From Dissophora ornata (taxonomy: Eukaryota > Mortierellomycota > Mortierellomycetes > Mortierellales > Mortierellaceae): a DNA stretch of 19,594 nt. The notes under the pieces were generated by a model that was not told where the DNA came from, searched no databases, and saw nothing but the letters and a program-made list of their open reading frames with translations. Made by a program: the position numbers and the translations under genes. The stretch lies in assembly GCA_025201705.1 (NCBI GenBank), contig MU617194.1, positions 1-19,594 on the forward strand, written 5' to 3'. Shown piece by piece: positions 1 to 9,978 of the stretch. Each line of letters starts with the position of its first letter. Positions within the stretch are counted from its first letter, which is position 1.

Positions 1-48
1 AAAAAAAAAAAAAGGAAAAAAAGGATAAAAAAAGGGCAGAGGTCGGAC

Positions 49-282
49 CTTGTTTTGACCATGTCAAGCGGGTAGACGATCAGCACACCGGTGATGCCAG
101 CCACGGCACCTGCGCCGAGCTTGGAGATGAATCTGCGATGAAAACAAGGAGGATTAGTTTGTAGATCTGGACAGGCATGGTTGATTGCGCGGTTCCTGAG
201 TTGGGTGGATCGCTTACTTGCTGCTTGCAGCGGAGGATTGAACGATCTGCTGGGTTTGTTGGGGGTGTTGCTGAAGTGACAT
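49..282 (-). CDS. Mitochondrial carrier (SLC25) family protein, 5' partial
   Basis: This is the start of a minus-strand gene that leaves the window at the left edge. Exon 1 is 218-282 (ATG at 282, Gln-rich leader of 21 codons). An 85-nt intron at 133-217 has donor GTAAGC and acceptor GCAG. Exon 2 is 49-132. The joined reading gives the Gln-rich N-terminus, then GAGAVAGITGVLIVYPLDMV and KT. The P-L-D-M-V-K string is the PX[D/E]XX[K/R] signature at the end of helix 1 of each SLC25 repeat, preceded by the usual glycine-rich hydrophobic helix. Such proteins exchange metabolites or nucleotides across the inner mitochondrial membrane. Exon 2 probably ends at 49, where AG is followed by a weak GT donor, because the read-through becomes a phenylalanine run. 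The substrate cannot be told from one helix; the context recalls amino-acid or oxo-acid carriers, but that is a guess. Confidence 0.78.
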
Positions 283-746
283 GGTGAGGGATGTGATGGA
301 GAGAGGGCGAGAGAGAGAGCGTGAGAGAGAGAGAGGGAGGGAGGGAGAGAGTGTGTGTGTGAGAGAGAGAGAGAGGGCAGTTTATTATTATTGTTGTTGT
401 TGTGGTGGGTGTGTGAGTGTGTGAGTGTGGCAAGGTTGCTCTCCGCTACATATCATAATACCACTCCACAACAGACACCGCTGAGTCAACCAACATGTAC
501 ACAGGCTCATGTATGGTTTGTATGGTTGTACGCACGCCACCATGCCGCCAGGCCAGGCACTGGCAGCATACATGTCCACCGGATAGTCTCCGGTGTGCTC
601 TCTTTGCGTGCACTCGACCATGACCGCTCTCTTTGAATGACGGTCGGTCGCAGCGGGGTCTGGACCAACAGGTTTAGGGATGACAGGATGGCAGGATCAT
701 GAAACAAGGATGCATGCAACAAGTCCTCTACCCCTGGGCGCCGCAG

Positions 747-782
747 GGCGAGAGCGAGGGCGAGAGCGAGGGCGAGAGCGAG
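747..782. repeat. 12-bp minisatellite, three copies
   Basis: The unit GGCGAGAGCGAG occurs three times head to tail (747-758, 759-770, 771-782) and then decays into GAGAGA. It lies in the divergent promoter and has no visible coding role. Confidence 0.85.
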
Positions 783-819
783 AGAGACAATCCATTCGGC
801 TGTCACACGCACACACAAG

Positions 820-915
820 TCTTAGTCTCTCTCGGTCACTCCTCTCTCTCTCTCTCTCTGTCTATCTATCCCTCTCTCTCTCCTCTCTCCTCTCTCTCCT
901 CTCTTCTCTCTCCGC
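820..915. repeat. CT-rich low-complexity tract
   Basis: Imperfect (CT)n and TCTCC repeats on the plus strand, 80-180 bp upstream of the start codon at 999. They probably form part of a pyrimidine-rich promoter or leader. Confidence 0.75.
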
Positions 916-998
916 ACTCCTTCGGTCGTGTGTCCCACTAGACTCTGCATTCCTCGAACAACCGCATTCCATCCATCCATCCATCCATCCCAGGCTAA

Positions 999-2888
999 AT
1001 GAGCCTCTCATTCTCCCCTCTCCCTCGCTCCTCATCACACACAACACACACATCACACCCCATCCTCACCTGCACTTCCCGCACTTCCCGCTCTTCCTGC
1101 TCTGCCCTCATAGTCGCCACCTTGGCTTCCCTGCTTCTCCTCGACCACCCAGCCTCCGCCGCACCCTCCACTCGTAAAAACCGCACAGCAACAAGCCGCG
1201 AGCGTCGGCCCCTGTCCGTGCAATGTGGCCCTGCTGCACCCCAGCTCTGCCTCACACCCCCACCACATCCTTCGCGACCTCGCCTCAATCCCTATCACCA
1301 GCAACATCAACAACACCAACAGACACAGACACAGAAATTATCTTCGTCGACTTCTCATCCTCGCATGTCCCCTAAATTATTCAACAGTCCTCCTGCACCA
1401 TCCCACATGCACTCGCGTATTCGCATTGCAAAGAGACAGTATGACGAACGTGCAGGCAAAGACAACTCTGCGCTGGCGGCACAGGAGCACCAACATTCCA
1501 TCAGCAACTCGCCACGCTCGCTCTCCTCTGACAGTGAGCTCAGCTCGAGCACCGGACAGGTGCCTTCCTCGTCCTCGCGCATACGTCTCTCCAACATATC
1601 GCCGACGGGAAAAGCGCTTTCGGCCGTCTTGGGCGTAGTCCTTCTTCTGGTCCTAGTAGGCTTGGGCGTGTGCTGCATGAAAAAGAGGTCCAAGTCTCGC
1701 GCCCAGACTCTGCCCCAAATCCAGACCCAGCCACAGCAGCAGCCATCGTCGATCCCGCAGCACCAACCCCCAGAGACGCCATCCTCACTCTCCTCCTTCA
1801 CCCGTATCTCCCCTGCAACGCCTGAAATGAGTGCCGTGCTCTCACCCGGACGCGCAACCAGTGCACGCCCCGGTTCTACTGCCACCGCAGCCTTCAATAT
1901 TGCGCGTTTCTTTGCCAAACAGTCTGGCTCAAGCTCGGCCTCAAAGGGAGGCCGGAGTGTCTACCTTCACCAGGGCCAGGATCATTCTTTGCAAAAGACG
2001 CCGTCCGCGACGCCTTCCACCCGATCATCCACAAATGATTACTTTTGGGATTTGTCCCACAGCAGGAAGGAGCGCTCCAAGGATGGCTTTCCTGTCATCA
2101 CTTTGACTTCCCCCACCAACTCGGAGACTTCAATCCCAATGTCGCACCTTGAGGAACCGCAAATATCTTTTCTCTACAGTGCAGAACGGAGCCCCTCTTC
2201 AACATCGCTTCCAGCTGTGGCATCCTCTTCATCAGCCGCGCCCTCTCTTCACGCTGAAGGCACTCGCATCGATCTACCCAACGCGCCTGTCGTTTCATCG
2301 CTATTGTCATCCTCTTCCTCTTCCTCTTCGTCGCCGACATCGTCACCACCTCTAATTCAACCGCCTGAACAAGGGTCTTCCTCCTCCTCCCTACACATCG
2401 AGAGACACCACCAAAACCTTTACATACTCCAACAATCGGTTCCACAACACATGCTGCTTCATCCCTCCTATACATACAGCAGACCGCCACAGCTTGAAAA
2501 ACAGGCACCCACGCCAACATCCCTGACTTTGGCAGATTTCCCACCCACTTATGAGGAGGCAATCGATGGCGCGGGACCCAGCAATAGCGTGGGGCCCCCA
2601 TCGGAAGCGGCTTCCTCAGCGTCGCCCATATTGCCAAAGAGATCCCCTGGCACAAATCATTCCACTCTTTCAGTTCTTCAAGCAAATTTATCTGCTGCAA
2701 GCCAGCCTTATGGCTCCTCCTCTTCGGACGTACCACTCTATGATGTTCCGCCATGGAGAGAGAGTGCTCTGGAGGGTGACCGCTGGGACCCTGATTCAGG
2801 AGCCGAGGTGGATATCGAAGTTGATCCGTTGACGAGTCTATCTCTCCGGCCCAGCATCTCCATCGGCTTGCAGGATAGCGCACAATAA
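999..2888 (+). CDS. Ser-rich single-pass membrane protein with a PPxY motif (hypothetical)
   Basis: A 629-codon open frame without evident introns, and with no named family that I recognise. Residues 36-48 are hydrophobic and followed by HPASA-AP, which could be a signal peptide with an unusually long N-region. A stop codon lies directly before the ATG at 999; the next useful in-frame ATG is at 1365, so the start is uncertain. Residues about 90-200 are polar and Gln/Ser-rich. Residues 206-227 form one strong transmembrane helix ending in CCM and followed by KKRSKSR, which predicts a cytosolic C-terminus. The remaining 400 residues are disordered, Ser/Pro/Gln-rich (including a nine-serine run), and contain FPPTYEEA with PPTY at 515-518. 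PPxY motifs followed by acidic residues bind WW domains of Nedd4/Rsp5 ubiquitin ligases, so a membrane adaptor for such a ligase is one possible role (inference). AATAAA follows at 2909-2914. Confidence 0.6.
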   Translation: MSLSFSPLPRSSSHTTHTSHPILTCTSRTSRSSCSALIVATLASLLLLDHPASAAPSTRKNRTATSRERRPLSVQCGPAAPQLCLTPPPHPSRPRLNPYHQQHQQHQQTQTQKLSSSTSHPRMSPKLFNSPPAPSHMHSRIRIAKRQYDERAGKDNSALAAQEHQHSISNSPRSLSSDSELSSSTGQVPSSSSRIRLSNISPTGKALSAVLGVVLLLVLVGLGVCCMKKRSKSRAQTLPQIQTQPQQQPSSIPQHQPPETPSSLSSFTRISPATPEMSAVLSPGRATSARPGSTATAAFNIARFFAKQSGSSSASKGGRSVYLHQGQDHSLQKTPSATPSTRSSTNDYFWDLSHSRKERSKDGFPVITLTSPTNSETSIPMSHLEEPQISFLYSAERSPSSTSLPAVASSSSAAPSLHAEGTRIDLPNAPVVSSLLSSSSSSSSSPTSSPPLIQPPEQGSSSSSLHIERHHQNLYILQQSVPQHMLLHPSYTYSRPPQLEKQAPTPTSLTLADFPPTYEEAIDGAGPSNSVGPPSEAASSASPILPKRSPGTNHSTLSVLQANLSAASQPYGSSSSDVPLYDVPPWRESALEGDRWDPDSGAEVDIEVDPLTSLSLRPSISIGLQDSAQ

Positions 2889-2908
2889 TGACAAGCATGG
2901 CTGATTAT

Positions 2909-2914
2909 AATAAA
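2909..2914 (+). terminator. Polyadenylation signal AATAAA
   Basis: A canonical hexamer 20 bp after the stop codon of the PPxY membrane-protein gene. Confidence 0.65.
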
Positions 2915-4243
2915 GTCGATGATGTGTTAAACCCGTAATCATCACAGCGTACAAAGACGAATGAAGAAAAGGAGCAATGGAAAACAGCAGCAGAATTCTG
3001 CTGCTCATTTTGTCATGCAAGTTTAGTGTTGCCATGGTTTGGCGCGATGTTCGCCTAGGCGATGCATGCTTTTTGTGGGTGTGTTTCATGTGCGACGAGA
3101 GGGCGCTATCCTCTTTCAGTCTTGCACTCGCCCCACCCCGTGCTTCATAACCTCTCGCGGCGTGTGTGGATCAGTCTAGAAAGGGGTTGTCTGCGTTTCT
3201 TTCCCTCCTCTTCTTGATCTGCATTGGTGATGATACTGCTTCTACTGTAAATTTCGACGCCTGCTCATCAAAGACACTGAAAGCAGCAGTATCGAGAGCA
3301 AAGCAGAAGAAAAGGAGAGGTAAAAGGATAATAACCGTTGGGTGCATTTATGCAACATTCCATTCCGCGCGCGCTCCCGCTCTCCAGCGACAAGCTTCCA
3401 GCATTTCCAAACCATCCGCCCTCCTATTTAGCCTCATCCTATCCGTCTGTATCCAAATTGCAATCTTCCTATACAAGTTCCACCTAGATTGCTAAATGAC
3501 CGTTGAATACTTTGTAGTCGTCGTCATTATCATCATCATTATCATCATCATCGTAACCAACAATCAAACCACCGTCAGTGCTCATACTGTATCAGCGATC
3601 GCAGAGGGCCCCCCCCCCATACCCCAACCGCTTACCCCTCAACCATTACTGCGTAACTGCTGTTAGCGGTTGACAATCCGACATAAAAGGTCCACCCCGT
3701 TTCTTGAAATGCATCCTCCTTCTTCTCCATCCTTTTCTGGCCTCCTAATTAATTTCTGTCCTTTTTTCCTCATTCACACAATTGCTTTCTTTCCTGTCCA
3801 AATCCCACCTTTTCGGCTATTATCATTTCGCACATCTATTACGACCCACTCCTACTCTATTCACCACCCCAACATCGTACAGCCTGCATTTCTACAACCC
3901 ACTACTGTGCAACACGCAACCGTTTCGTCCTATCCCCCATTCAGCTGTAGCTCAAATAATCTCCTGCTCGGCTTCCTGAAAGGTGTGAATCAAATATTGA
4001 TATTTACTGCATCCATGCAGGCGAGCAATTGACTATTTCTTGATCTTGTCCGCACACTTCTTTGGGGGTGTTGCTGATGACAGCTGCTCTCACTTCCCAG
4101 CACGCCGTTTTGTCGCGTCTGACAACCAAAGGAGTGATGACAAGCCAAATGCTGTGGGCGTCTACAGGAAGTACAGATTGATTCACATCAAAAGTCTCTA
4201 ATCAAAGTTTATATATTTTTTGCTCTGCTTCTTGTAATCAGTG
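2915..4243. promoter_or_regulatory. Intergenic region, probable H+-ATPase promoter and leader
   Basis: About 1.3 kb with no supported gene. It contains a TCA/TTA trinucleotide repeat (about 3525-3553), an eight-C run near 3610, and CT-rich stretches (3700-3960) typical of strongly expressed fungal promoters. Just before the start codon there is an A/T-rich TTTATATATTT (about 4208-4218) and then a pyrimidine-rich TTCTTGTAATCAG ending at 4241. That last string looks like a 3' splice site two bases before the ATG, so an intron in the 5'UTR is possible; I did not find a convincing matching donor. Confidence 0.45.
3525..3553. repeat. TCA/TTA trinucleotide repeat
   Basis: Runs of CAT/TCA broken by TTA units in the intergenic region upstream of the H+-ATPase. 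A simple-sequence repeat with no coding evidence. Confidence 0.7.
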
Positions 4244-4815
4244 ATGAACGAAAAAGCAGAAATCCAGGCGCAAGGTCCGCCTCTCGTCACCGGTCCTTAC
4301 ACGAAAAGGGATGATGAAAAAGTCGGTAATGTCGAAATCGAGGAGCAGGTTCACCATGAACACGTCGAAGAGATATCGCCCGAACTCGAGGTTTTGCTTC
4401 ACACCGATCCTCTCAAGGGATTGACAGAGGATGAAGTTGCACGCCGTCGCGAAACCTTTGGTCGCAATGAGCTGATTGAGAAGAAGCGCCATCCTCTGCT
4501 CAAGTTCCTGAGCTACTTTACTGGCGCGATTGCCTACCTTATTGAACTCGCTGTTATCTGTGCAGCGGTTGTCGGTGTAAGTATCTGAGGGCTTCGACCC
4601 GACAATGTCCCAGTAGTGTTATGTCTCTCCATGTTACCATCTTTTGTCTGTTTGTGAGTCTCCTCTTTGCAGATTGTCTAGGCAATCTTTGCCTTATAAT
4701 TTCATATTCTCCGTGCTCCCCTTTCCGCTTTGCTTCCCAGCCCTTGTTCCTTGTATCCGAACATTGTGCTATCTTGAGCCCGCAGTACACGCACGCGCGC
4801 GTATACACACACACA

Positions 4816-4881
<66 letters not shown>

Positions 4882-7594
4882 TTTTATTACCAGACGCAAA
4901 GCAGAGTGCTTTAGCGGGTTTATCTAGAAGGTTCCTCTCCTTCTGTGTTTTCTTTTATTTCGGGACCTGCCTGGTGTCGTTCTCTCCTTTGTTCTCTTGA
5001 TCTGCTCCCCACTCGCCGTCTTCCAGTCCTCCCCCTTTCTTTCTCTTCTTGCCCCCCGCAAGAGCAACCGCGCTATTTTCGTGCATGTGCGTCGATGTCT
5101 AAACACGCGTCTGCCCGTGCTCACGTCTGTGCGCAGGATGGGGCCCGAGAACGTAAAATTTTAACCGCCCTTCATTCCAAACGCCGCTCTTGTATAGGAC
5201 TGGGCTGACTTTGGTATTATCCTAGCCCTCTTGTTCATCAATGCTACCATTGGTTTCGTCGAAGAGTCCAAGGCCGAGTCTGCTCTGGATGCTCTCAAGC
5301 AGACCCTGGCCTTGAAGACCCGCTGCTGGCGTAGCGGCCATCTGGTCGAACTCGACACCTCGGACCTCGTTCCCGGCGATGTGATTGTTCTTCGTCTTGG
5401 TGATATCGTCCCAGCTGATGGTCGTCTTCTCGGAATCGGAGCTACCGGTGAGGCCACCGAGGGTGATCTCCAGGTCGATCAGTCAGCCCTCACGGGAGAA
5501 TCCCTACCTCTCTCCAAGAACAAGGGCGCCACTGTTTACTCATCCTCCATCGTCAAGCAGGGTCAGCAGATGGCGGTTGTCACCAAAACAGGTGGAAACA
5601 CCTTCATCGGTCGTGCTGCTGGTCTCATGGCGGTCGCCACCGAGGAGGGCCATTTCCAAAAGATCATTAACCGTATTGGAAACTTTTTGATCCTGATCAC
5701 CGTGGTTCTGGTCCTCATCATTTTGGTTTACCTCTTGGTCGACAACCGTGGCAAGCCCGAGGGTTCCTTCAAACACGTTCTCGAGCAAGTCCTTGTCCTG
5801 ACCATTGCTGCCATCCCCGTCGGCCTCCCCACTGTCATGTCTGTGACCATGGCTATGGGCGCCAAGGAACTCGCTGTTCGCAAGGTCATTGTCAAGCGTC
5901 TGACGGCTGTCGAAGAGATGGCTTCTGTCTCTGTCCTTTGCTCTGATAAGACAGGAACTCTGACCTTGAACGAACTGACCTTTGATGAACCCTACTTGAC
6001 CAATCACTACACCTCGGAAGACATTCTATTGTACTCGTACCTCGCTGCCGAACCCGGTGCCAACGATCCCATTGAGTTTGCTGTCCGTACAGCCGCAGAG
6101 GAGCAACTCGATATCTTAAAAAATCGTTCGCACAAGCACGAAGTCCCCGGTTTCAAGGTCACTTCCTTCTTGCCCTTCAACCCTTCAACAAAGATGACCC
6201 AGGCTACCGTAATGAATCTGAACTCTCACGAATCCTTCAAAGTCGCCAAGGGCGCCCCTCAGGTTATCATCCGTCTAGTCGGCGGTGATGATGATGCAGC
6301 CCGTGCTGTTAACTCACTTGCTAAGCGTGGTCTTCGTGCCTTGGGCGTTGCCCGTACTAAACCCGGCAGCCTGGAAGAGTATGAACTTGTCGGAATGATC
6401 TCTTTGATTGATCCTCCTCGCCCCGACTCTGGAGAGACGATTCGCCGCTGCAACGAAATGGGTGTCGACGTCAAGATGATTACTGGTGACCAGCAGATCA
6501 TTGCCAAGGAGGTTGCCCACCGTCTTGGCATGGGTCGCGTTATCCTAGATGCCGGACATTTGGTCGATGCTGACAAGTCTGAGGATGAGATCACTGAGCA
6601 CTGTATTCGCGCTGATGGCTTTGCCCAAGTTATCCCAGAGCACAAGTACCGTGTCGTCGAGTTGCTTCAGAACCGTGGCATCCTCGTTGGAATGACTGGC
6701 GACGGTGTGAACGACGCCCCTGCTCTCAAGAAAGCCAACGTTGGCATTGCTGTCCACGGATGCACTGATGCTGCCCGCTCAGCTGCTGATATTGTCTTGC
6801 TTGCCCCTGGTTTGTCGACCATCGTCGACGGCCTAATGACCTCCCGCGCTATTTTTCAGCGCATGCGTTCCTACGCCCTCTACCGTATCACGTCCACGGT
6901 CCACTTTTTGATGTTCTTCTTTTGCATCACCATGGCTTTGCAGTGGAGAATGAAACCAATCCTGCTGATTTTAATCTGTATCTTGAACGACGCCGCCACC
7001 TTGGTGATTTCTGTGGACAATGCAAAGATCTCTGCCCACCCCGACAAGTGGAGAATTGGCCAGTTGATCTTCTTGTCCGTCGTCCTCGGAGCTCTGTTGA
7101 CCGGTCTCTCCTTTGCGCACTTTTTTGTCGCACGCGACGTCTTTCATGTGTCGGACGCTCAACTCGAGGCGATCATGTATCTGCACATCTCGTCCGCCCC
7201 TCATTTCGTTATATTCTCAACGCGATTGTCCGGCTACTTTTGGGAGAACATGCCGTCGCCCATCTTCTTTGTCGCCGTCATGGGGACACAGGTTTTCGCT
7301 ATGGTGATTTGTATCTATGGAGTGATCGTCGGTGAGGCCATCGGTTGGATTTGGGGTGTTTCCGTCATCGGCATCTCCTTGGTGTACTTTGTCTTGTTGG
7401 ATTTTGTCAAGGTCTTGATCTTCAAGCGATGGAACTTTGAGTTCACGGCATTTGTCTGGCCCACCACGGCCCGCAGGGAGAAGCTTGCTGCTCGCAGAGT
7501 TCGCGCTATTCAGCAAGTGCATGTCTGGTCCTCCATTGATGCAGTCCGCCAGATCGGTCTCAAGATTAAGGCTCTTGAAGCCCTGAAGGCGTAA
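4244..7594 (+). CDS. PMA1: Plasma-membrane proton-pumping ATPase (P3A type)
   Basis: Two exons, 4244-4576 and 5198-7594, join in phase 0 (donor GTAAGT, acceptor TATAG) and encode 909 residues, the normal size for fungal Pma1. The enzyme hydrolyses ATP to export protons at the plasma membrane, building the potential that drives nutrient uptake. Visible motifs: cation-ATPase N-domain (about 45-110), TGES from T210 in the actuator domain, DKTGTLT with phosphorylated D361, KGAP from K462 in the nucleotide domain, TGD at 540-542, and GDGVNDAP at 612-619. In M6, ILNDAATL places D709 at the position of the proton-binding aspartate of P3A pumps. About ten hydrophobic helices are present. The C-terminal tail is about 53 residues, Arg/Lys-rich, and does not end in the Ser-Thr pair of yeast Pma1 or the 14-3-3 motif of plants. 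The in-frame GTG at 4241 is not needed as a start. The gene converges on CSN6. Confidence 0.96.
4577..5197 (+). other. Long intron of the H+-ATPase gene
   Basis: 621 nt, roughly five times longer than most introns in this window. It begins GTAAGTAT and ends TTGTATAG. Removing it joins AAVVG to DWADFG, which restores the helix 2 region shared by P3A pumps. It carries the AC/TC microsatellite and is otherwise CT-rich. Open frames inside it are repeat artefacts. Confidence 0.93.
4805..4878. repeat. (AC)n(TC)n compound microsatellite
   Basis: About seven AC units run directly into about thirty TC units with no interruption, in the middle of the H+-ATPase intron. Perfect runs of this length are usually polymorphic. 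Confidence 0.95.
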
Positions 7595-7942
7595 AAAAAA
7601 CCCCCCTCCCTCCCTCCCATTTTTCCTCGCGTTTTTTTCTCTAATTCCCGCCACCATATATCACGATCTGAAGACTAGTTTTAATTGTTATTTATGACCC
7701 CATCCACACTATTTTTATACAATACAAACGAACCCAATTACAACACGCGTGTACGAAAATAACCTCAGAGCTGCGGTGGCAATGTTTGGCATCCGAGGAT
7801 AGACTTGCTGGGGGGGTTTTTATTCTGAATTCCACTGCGCTTCTGCATCTCAAGGTATGATGCTTACAGCAAAGTAAACGATGAGCAGTTTGTTGCAAAG
7901 GTGCTCGCAGTCGGATGGCATGGACGTCGCCAGGATGTGGTC
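7595..7942. other. Convergent 3' intergenic region
   Basis: This 348-bp gap separates the stop codons of the H+-ATPase (plus) and CSN6 (minus), so the two 3'UTRs face each other. It begins with A- and C-runs and CCCT repeats. I see no gene. No exact AATAAA follows the H+-ATPase; A/T-rich ATACAATACAAA-like sequence near 7720 may serve instead. Confidence 0.6.
7819..7824 (-). terminator. Polyadenylation signal AATAAA for CSN6
   Basis: AATAAA on the minus strand, about 120 nt downstream of the CSN6 stop codon. Confidence 0.6.
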
Positions 7943-9802
7943 TTAGGCCAGCATCCCACGTCGAGGACGTCCAGGACCTTGATGTGATGAAACATTTGCG
8001 ACGACGTTGAACTTGTCGACCATCTACATCGCATTCAGCCAGAGTAATGGCCGGGGAGGAGAATATATATTTTTTTCTTTTAGTTCAGGTGTCGCTGGAC
8101 ATTTTCAAAGATGCATTGTCCTGAACAAGGACTTCAGCTCTTACCTCGCTCATCACATGGGTACCTTTGGTCACCGTGGCCAAATAGGATGTCAAAAGGA
8201 CGTCGTTATATTCCTAGATTCATCGATTGTTCAGTAGCATCGAAAAAAAAGAGGGCGAGCTCTGTCAGCCAAGTTGTGTGGAAGCCGAGTCAAATGTCCA
8301 AATTCTCTTTTCTCGTAGTCGTCATTTTGTCAATACCGTCATAAATTCCTCCTCAAAGGCTTGTCCAGAGATTGTGGGCAGACGATTGCACAAACTCGAT
8401 ATTTGCCTCTCCAAGTCGTGATCTTTGGGCACGCGACCTAAGACAAGAAAGAAGTTTGAGTGTACGTTCTTTTTTTTCTCTTGTATGGTGGTCGGGTCGT
8501 TGTGGATCTCTAACACTACACAGTACCTTGGACAGAGTCGTTCAAGTATTCGTGCAGAAGCTTGATGCGGGTATCGAGCATCTTGATCGCGTTCTGCTGT
8601 CCAGAGAGGTGGGCTATGAGAGAACTCTCGCCTTCTTGATGAGTCGCGGCATGAGCCACGTGGTCTACAGCGATTCTCTCTGCCTCCCCAGTCTCCACTT
8701 TGTATGCCGCCTTGATAAACATTGGCTGAGGCTGGTTGTCGACAATATCGACGATAGATTCGTACACAGTGATGGGGAGAGAGCGGGCTGGCGTAGGGAT
8801 TTCATTCGGGTCCAGCTGCAAAAAGAGTGGACTTTCGTTGTATACCATGAGCTACGTGATGGCCAATTAGCAATAGGGCGCATGCTGTTAGTAAGAGAGC
8901 AAACAAGAGCAAAGTCATACTGGCGGCGTATTAAAAGGAGTACCTGCTGAAGCACGTCGATATCTATCATGGAAGGTTTATGGCCGATGGTATACCAGCC
9001 AAGAAAATCGTAGGCGGGGAACACTTGGCGGACTGTGATCACATCGCGGAGCAGAACATGAAGCAAGGGGACATTTTGTAAGTACACAAGTCAGAGGGAA
9101 GACAAGCAAGACATCCAGGCACACTGATCCATGGTTCTTTACACTGCTCCTGCTTTGTAACAAAGTATTCGTCATGGATCTTAATGGACCCATCCGCTTG
9201 CGCATTGAACTGCAGTTCGTACGAGTTGAAAATCTCCACTTCTCGACCAGACTGGATGCCGAGCAAGGCACCAATGACTACAATGTTTGCAAAAGGAGTT
9301 TGGGATACGGCCCAGCGTCAGAGCACAGTCTTTTGCCGTACAGAGCGTTTTTTGACACATCATCTGTCGGCTGAAGTTGGATGGTCCTCGACAGAAATGT
9401 CTCCTTACCATGGACAGGATTGCTTTCCGCTTGCTGTATAACGGTTCGCGTGTAATGGTCAGAGATGTTCAGCAGTGTCAGGGGGTGTCTACAGCAACAG
9501 GACGAAAGTTTTGGTTGGTCAGCCAGAAGAGAGTGTCGCCGTCCAGCAAGCAACCGCTGTAGCACCGCTGCCAGTATTCTCTGTTGGAGGCGGTTTTTTT
9601 CCTTTTTTCTTTTATGTCGTCGTGCTAGTTGCCTCTGTTTTCGTTTGAGCTACTTTGAACACGCCATTCACGAAGTGACCCCGAATGACACAATGTCATT
9701 GTAGGGAGAGCAGAGGTTTCAGACATACATGGCGATGTGCAATCCTGAGTTGTTTGGCTGGTTAAGCACGACGGATGTAGTGTCCTGGTTGACTGCGGCC
9801 AT
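7943..9802 (-). CDS. csn6: COP9 signalosome complex subunit 6 (MPN- domain)
   Basis: Eight exons in transcript order: 9802-9729, 9488-9409, 9277-9143, 9032-8944, 8851-8527, 8437-8337, 8213-8145, 8023-7943. All introns are GT-AG and 89-240 nt, phases agree, and the product is 317 aa (human CSN6 is 327). CSN6 is a non-catalytic scaffold of the COP9 signalosome, which removes Nedd8 from cullins and so controls cullin-RING ubiquitin ligases; it pairs with the catalytic subunit CSN5. Landmarks include HPLTLLNISDHY near residue 26, VIGALLG, GREVEIFNSYEL, FLGWYTIG at 106-113, ESPLFLQLDP, AERIAVDHVA, KMLDTRIKLL, and a C-terminal FNVV followed by GPGRPRRGMLA. In place of the JAMM H-x-H of active MPN+ enzymes the protein has T-I-G after GWY, confirming an inactive MPN domain. 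Every splice joint recreates residues conserved with animal CSN6. Confidence 0.95.
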
Positions 9803-9922
9803 TCTCTTTAGCAGTTTGGGGGGAAGACGCGAAAGCTGAATTGGGAAGGAAAAAAGTTGAGAACAAATGAACTCTTTGCCACCCTTTTTGTTCTACTGTG
9901 ACTTGCACCATTACTACACTCA

Positions 9923-9928
9923 TTTATT
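9923..9928 (-). terminator. Polyadenylation signal AATAAA for RHO1
   Basis: AATAAA on the minus strand about 50 nt after the RHO1 stop and about 120 nt before the CSN6 start codon. RHO1 transcript ends must therefore lie almost at the CSN6 promoter. Confidence 0.65.
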
Positions 9929-9978
9929 TTCTTCTGACGATCGAAAGCCTACACGTATGCCCAAGCGAGGCAAGGTCC

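Larger units (their letters stand above)
283..998. promoter_or_regulatory. Divergent promoter region with purine/pyrimidine repeats
   Basis: This gap lies between two divergent starts (282 minus, 999 plus) and holds no convincing gene. It is GA-rich on the plus strand near the carrier gene (about 300-375) and CT-rich near the membrane-protein gene (about 820-915), so each gene has a polypyrimidine leader on its own coding strand. Between them are a 12-bp minisatellite and, at about 967-990, a short CCAT repeat. The short open frames here are low-complexity readings of these repeats. Confidence 0.6.

Noticed and set aside
2098..2898. 266-codon minus-strand frame opposite the PPxY gene
   Set aside because: It mirrors the Ser-rich plus-strand frame; the plus-strand reading has a transmembrane helix, PPxY motif and a proper polyadenylation signal, whereas this one has no domain.
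3166..3495. 109-codon plus-strand frame with hydrophobic N- and C-terminal segments
   Set aside because: It starts at a weak site, shows no recognisable domain, and lies in the probable H+-ATPase promoter; composition looks non-coding.
3517..3554. TCATCATTATCATCATC tract as a possible CRISPR-like or structured array
   Set aside because: It is a simple trinucleotide repeat with no spacers, in a eukaryotic promoter.
4621..5000. Leu/Ser-rich frames and their reverse complement inside the H+-ATPase intron
   Set aside because: They are translations of the TC microsatellite and lie between a good donor and acceptor.
8516..8848. CSN6 as a single 110-codon gene
   Set aside because: This is only exon 5 with a short read-through; seven more exons with matching phases complete the protein.
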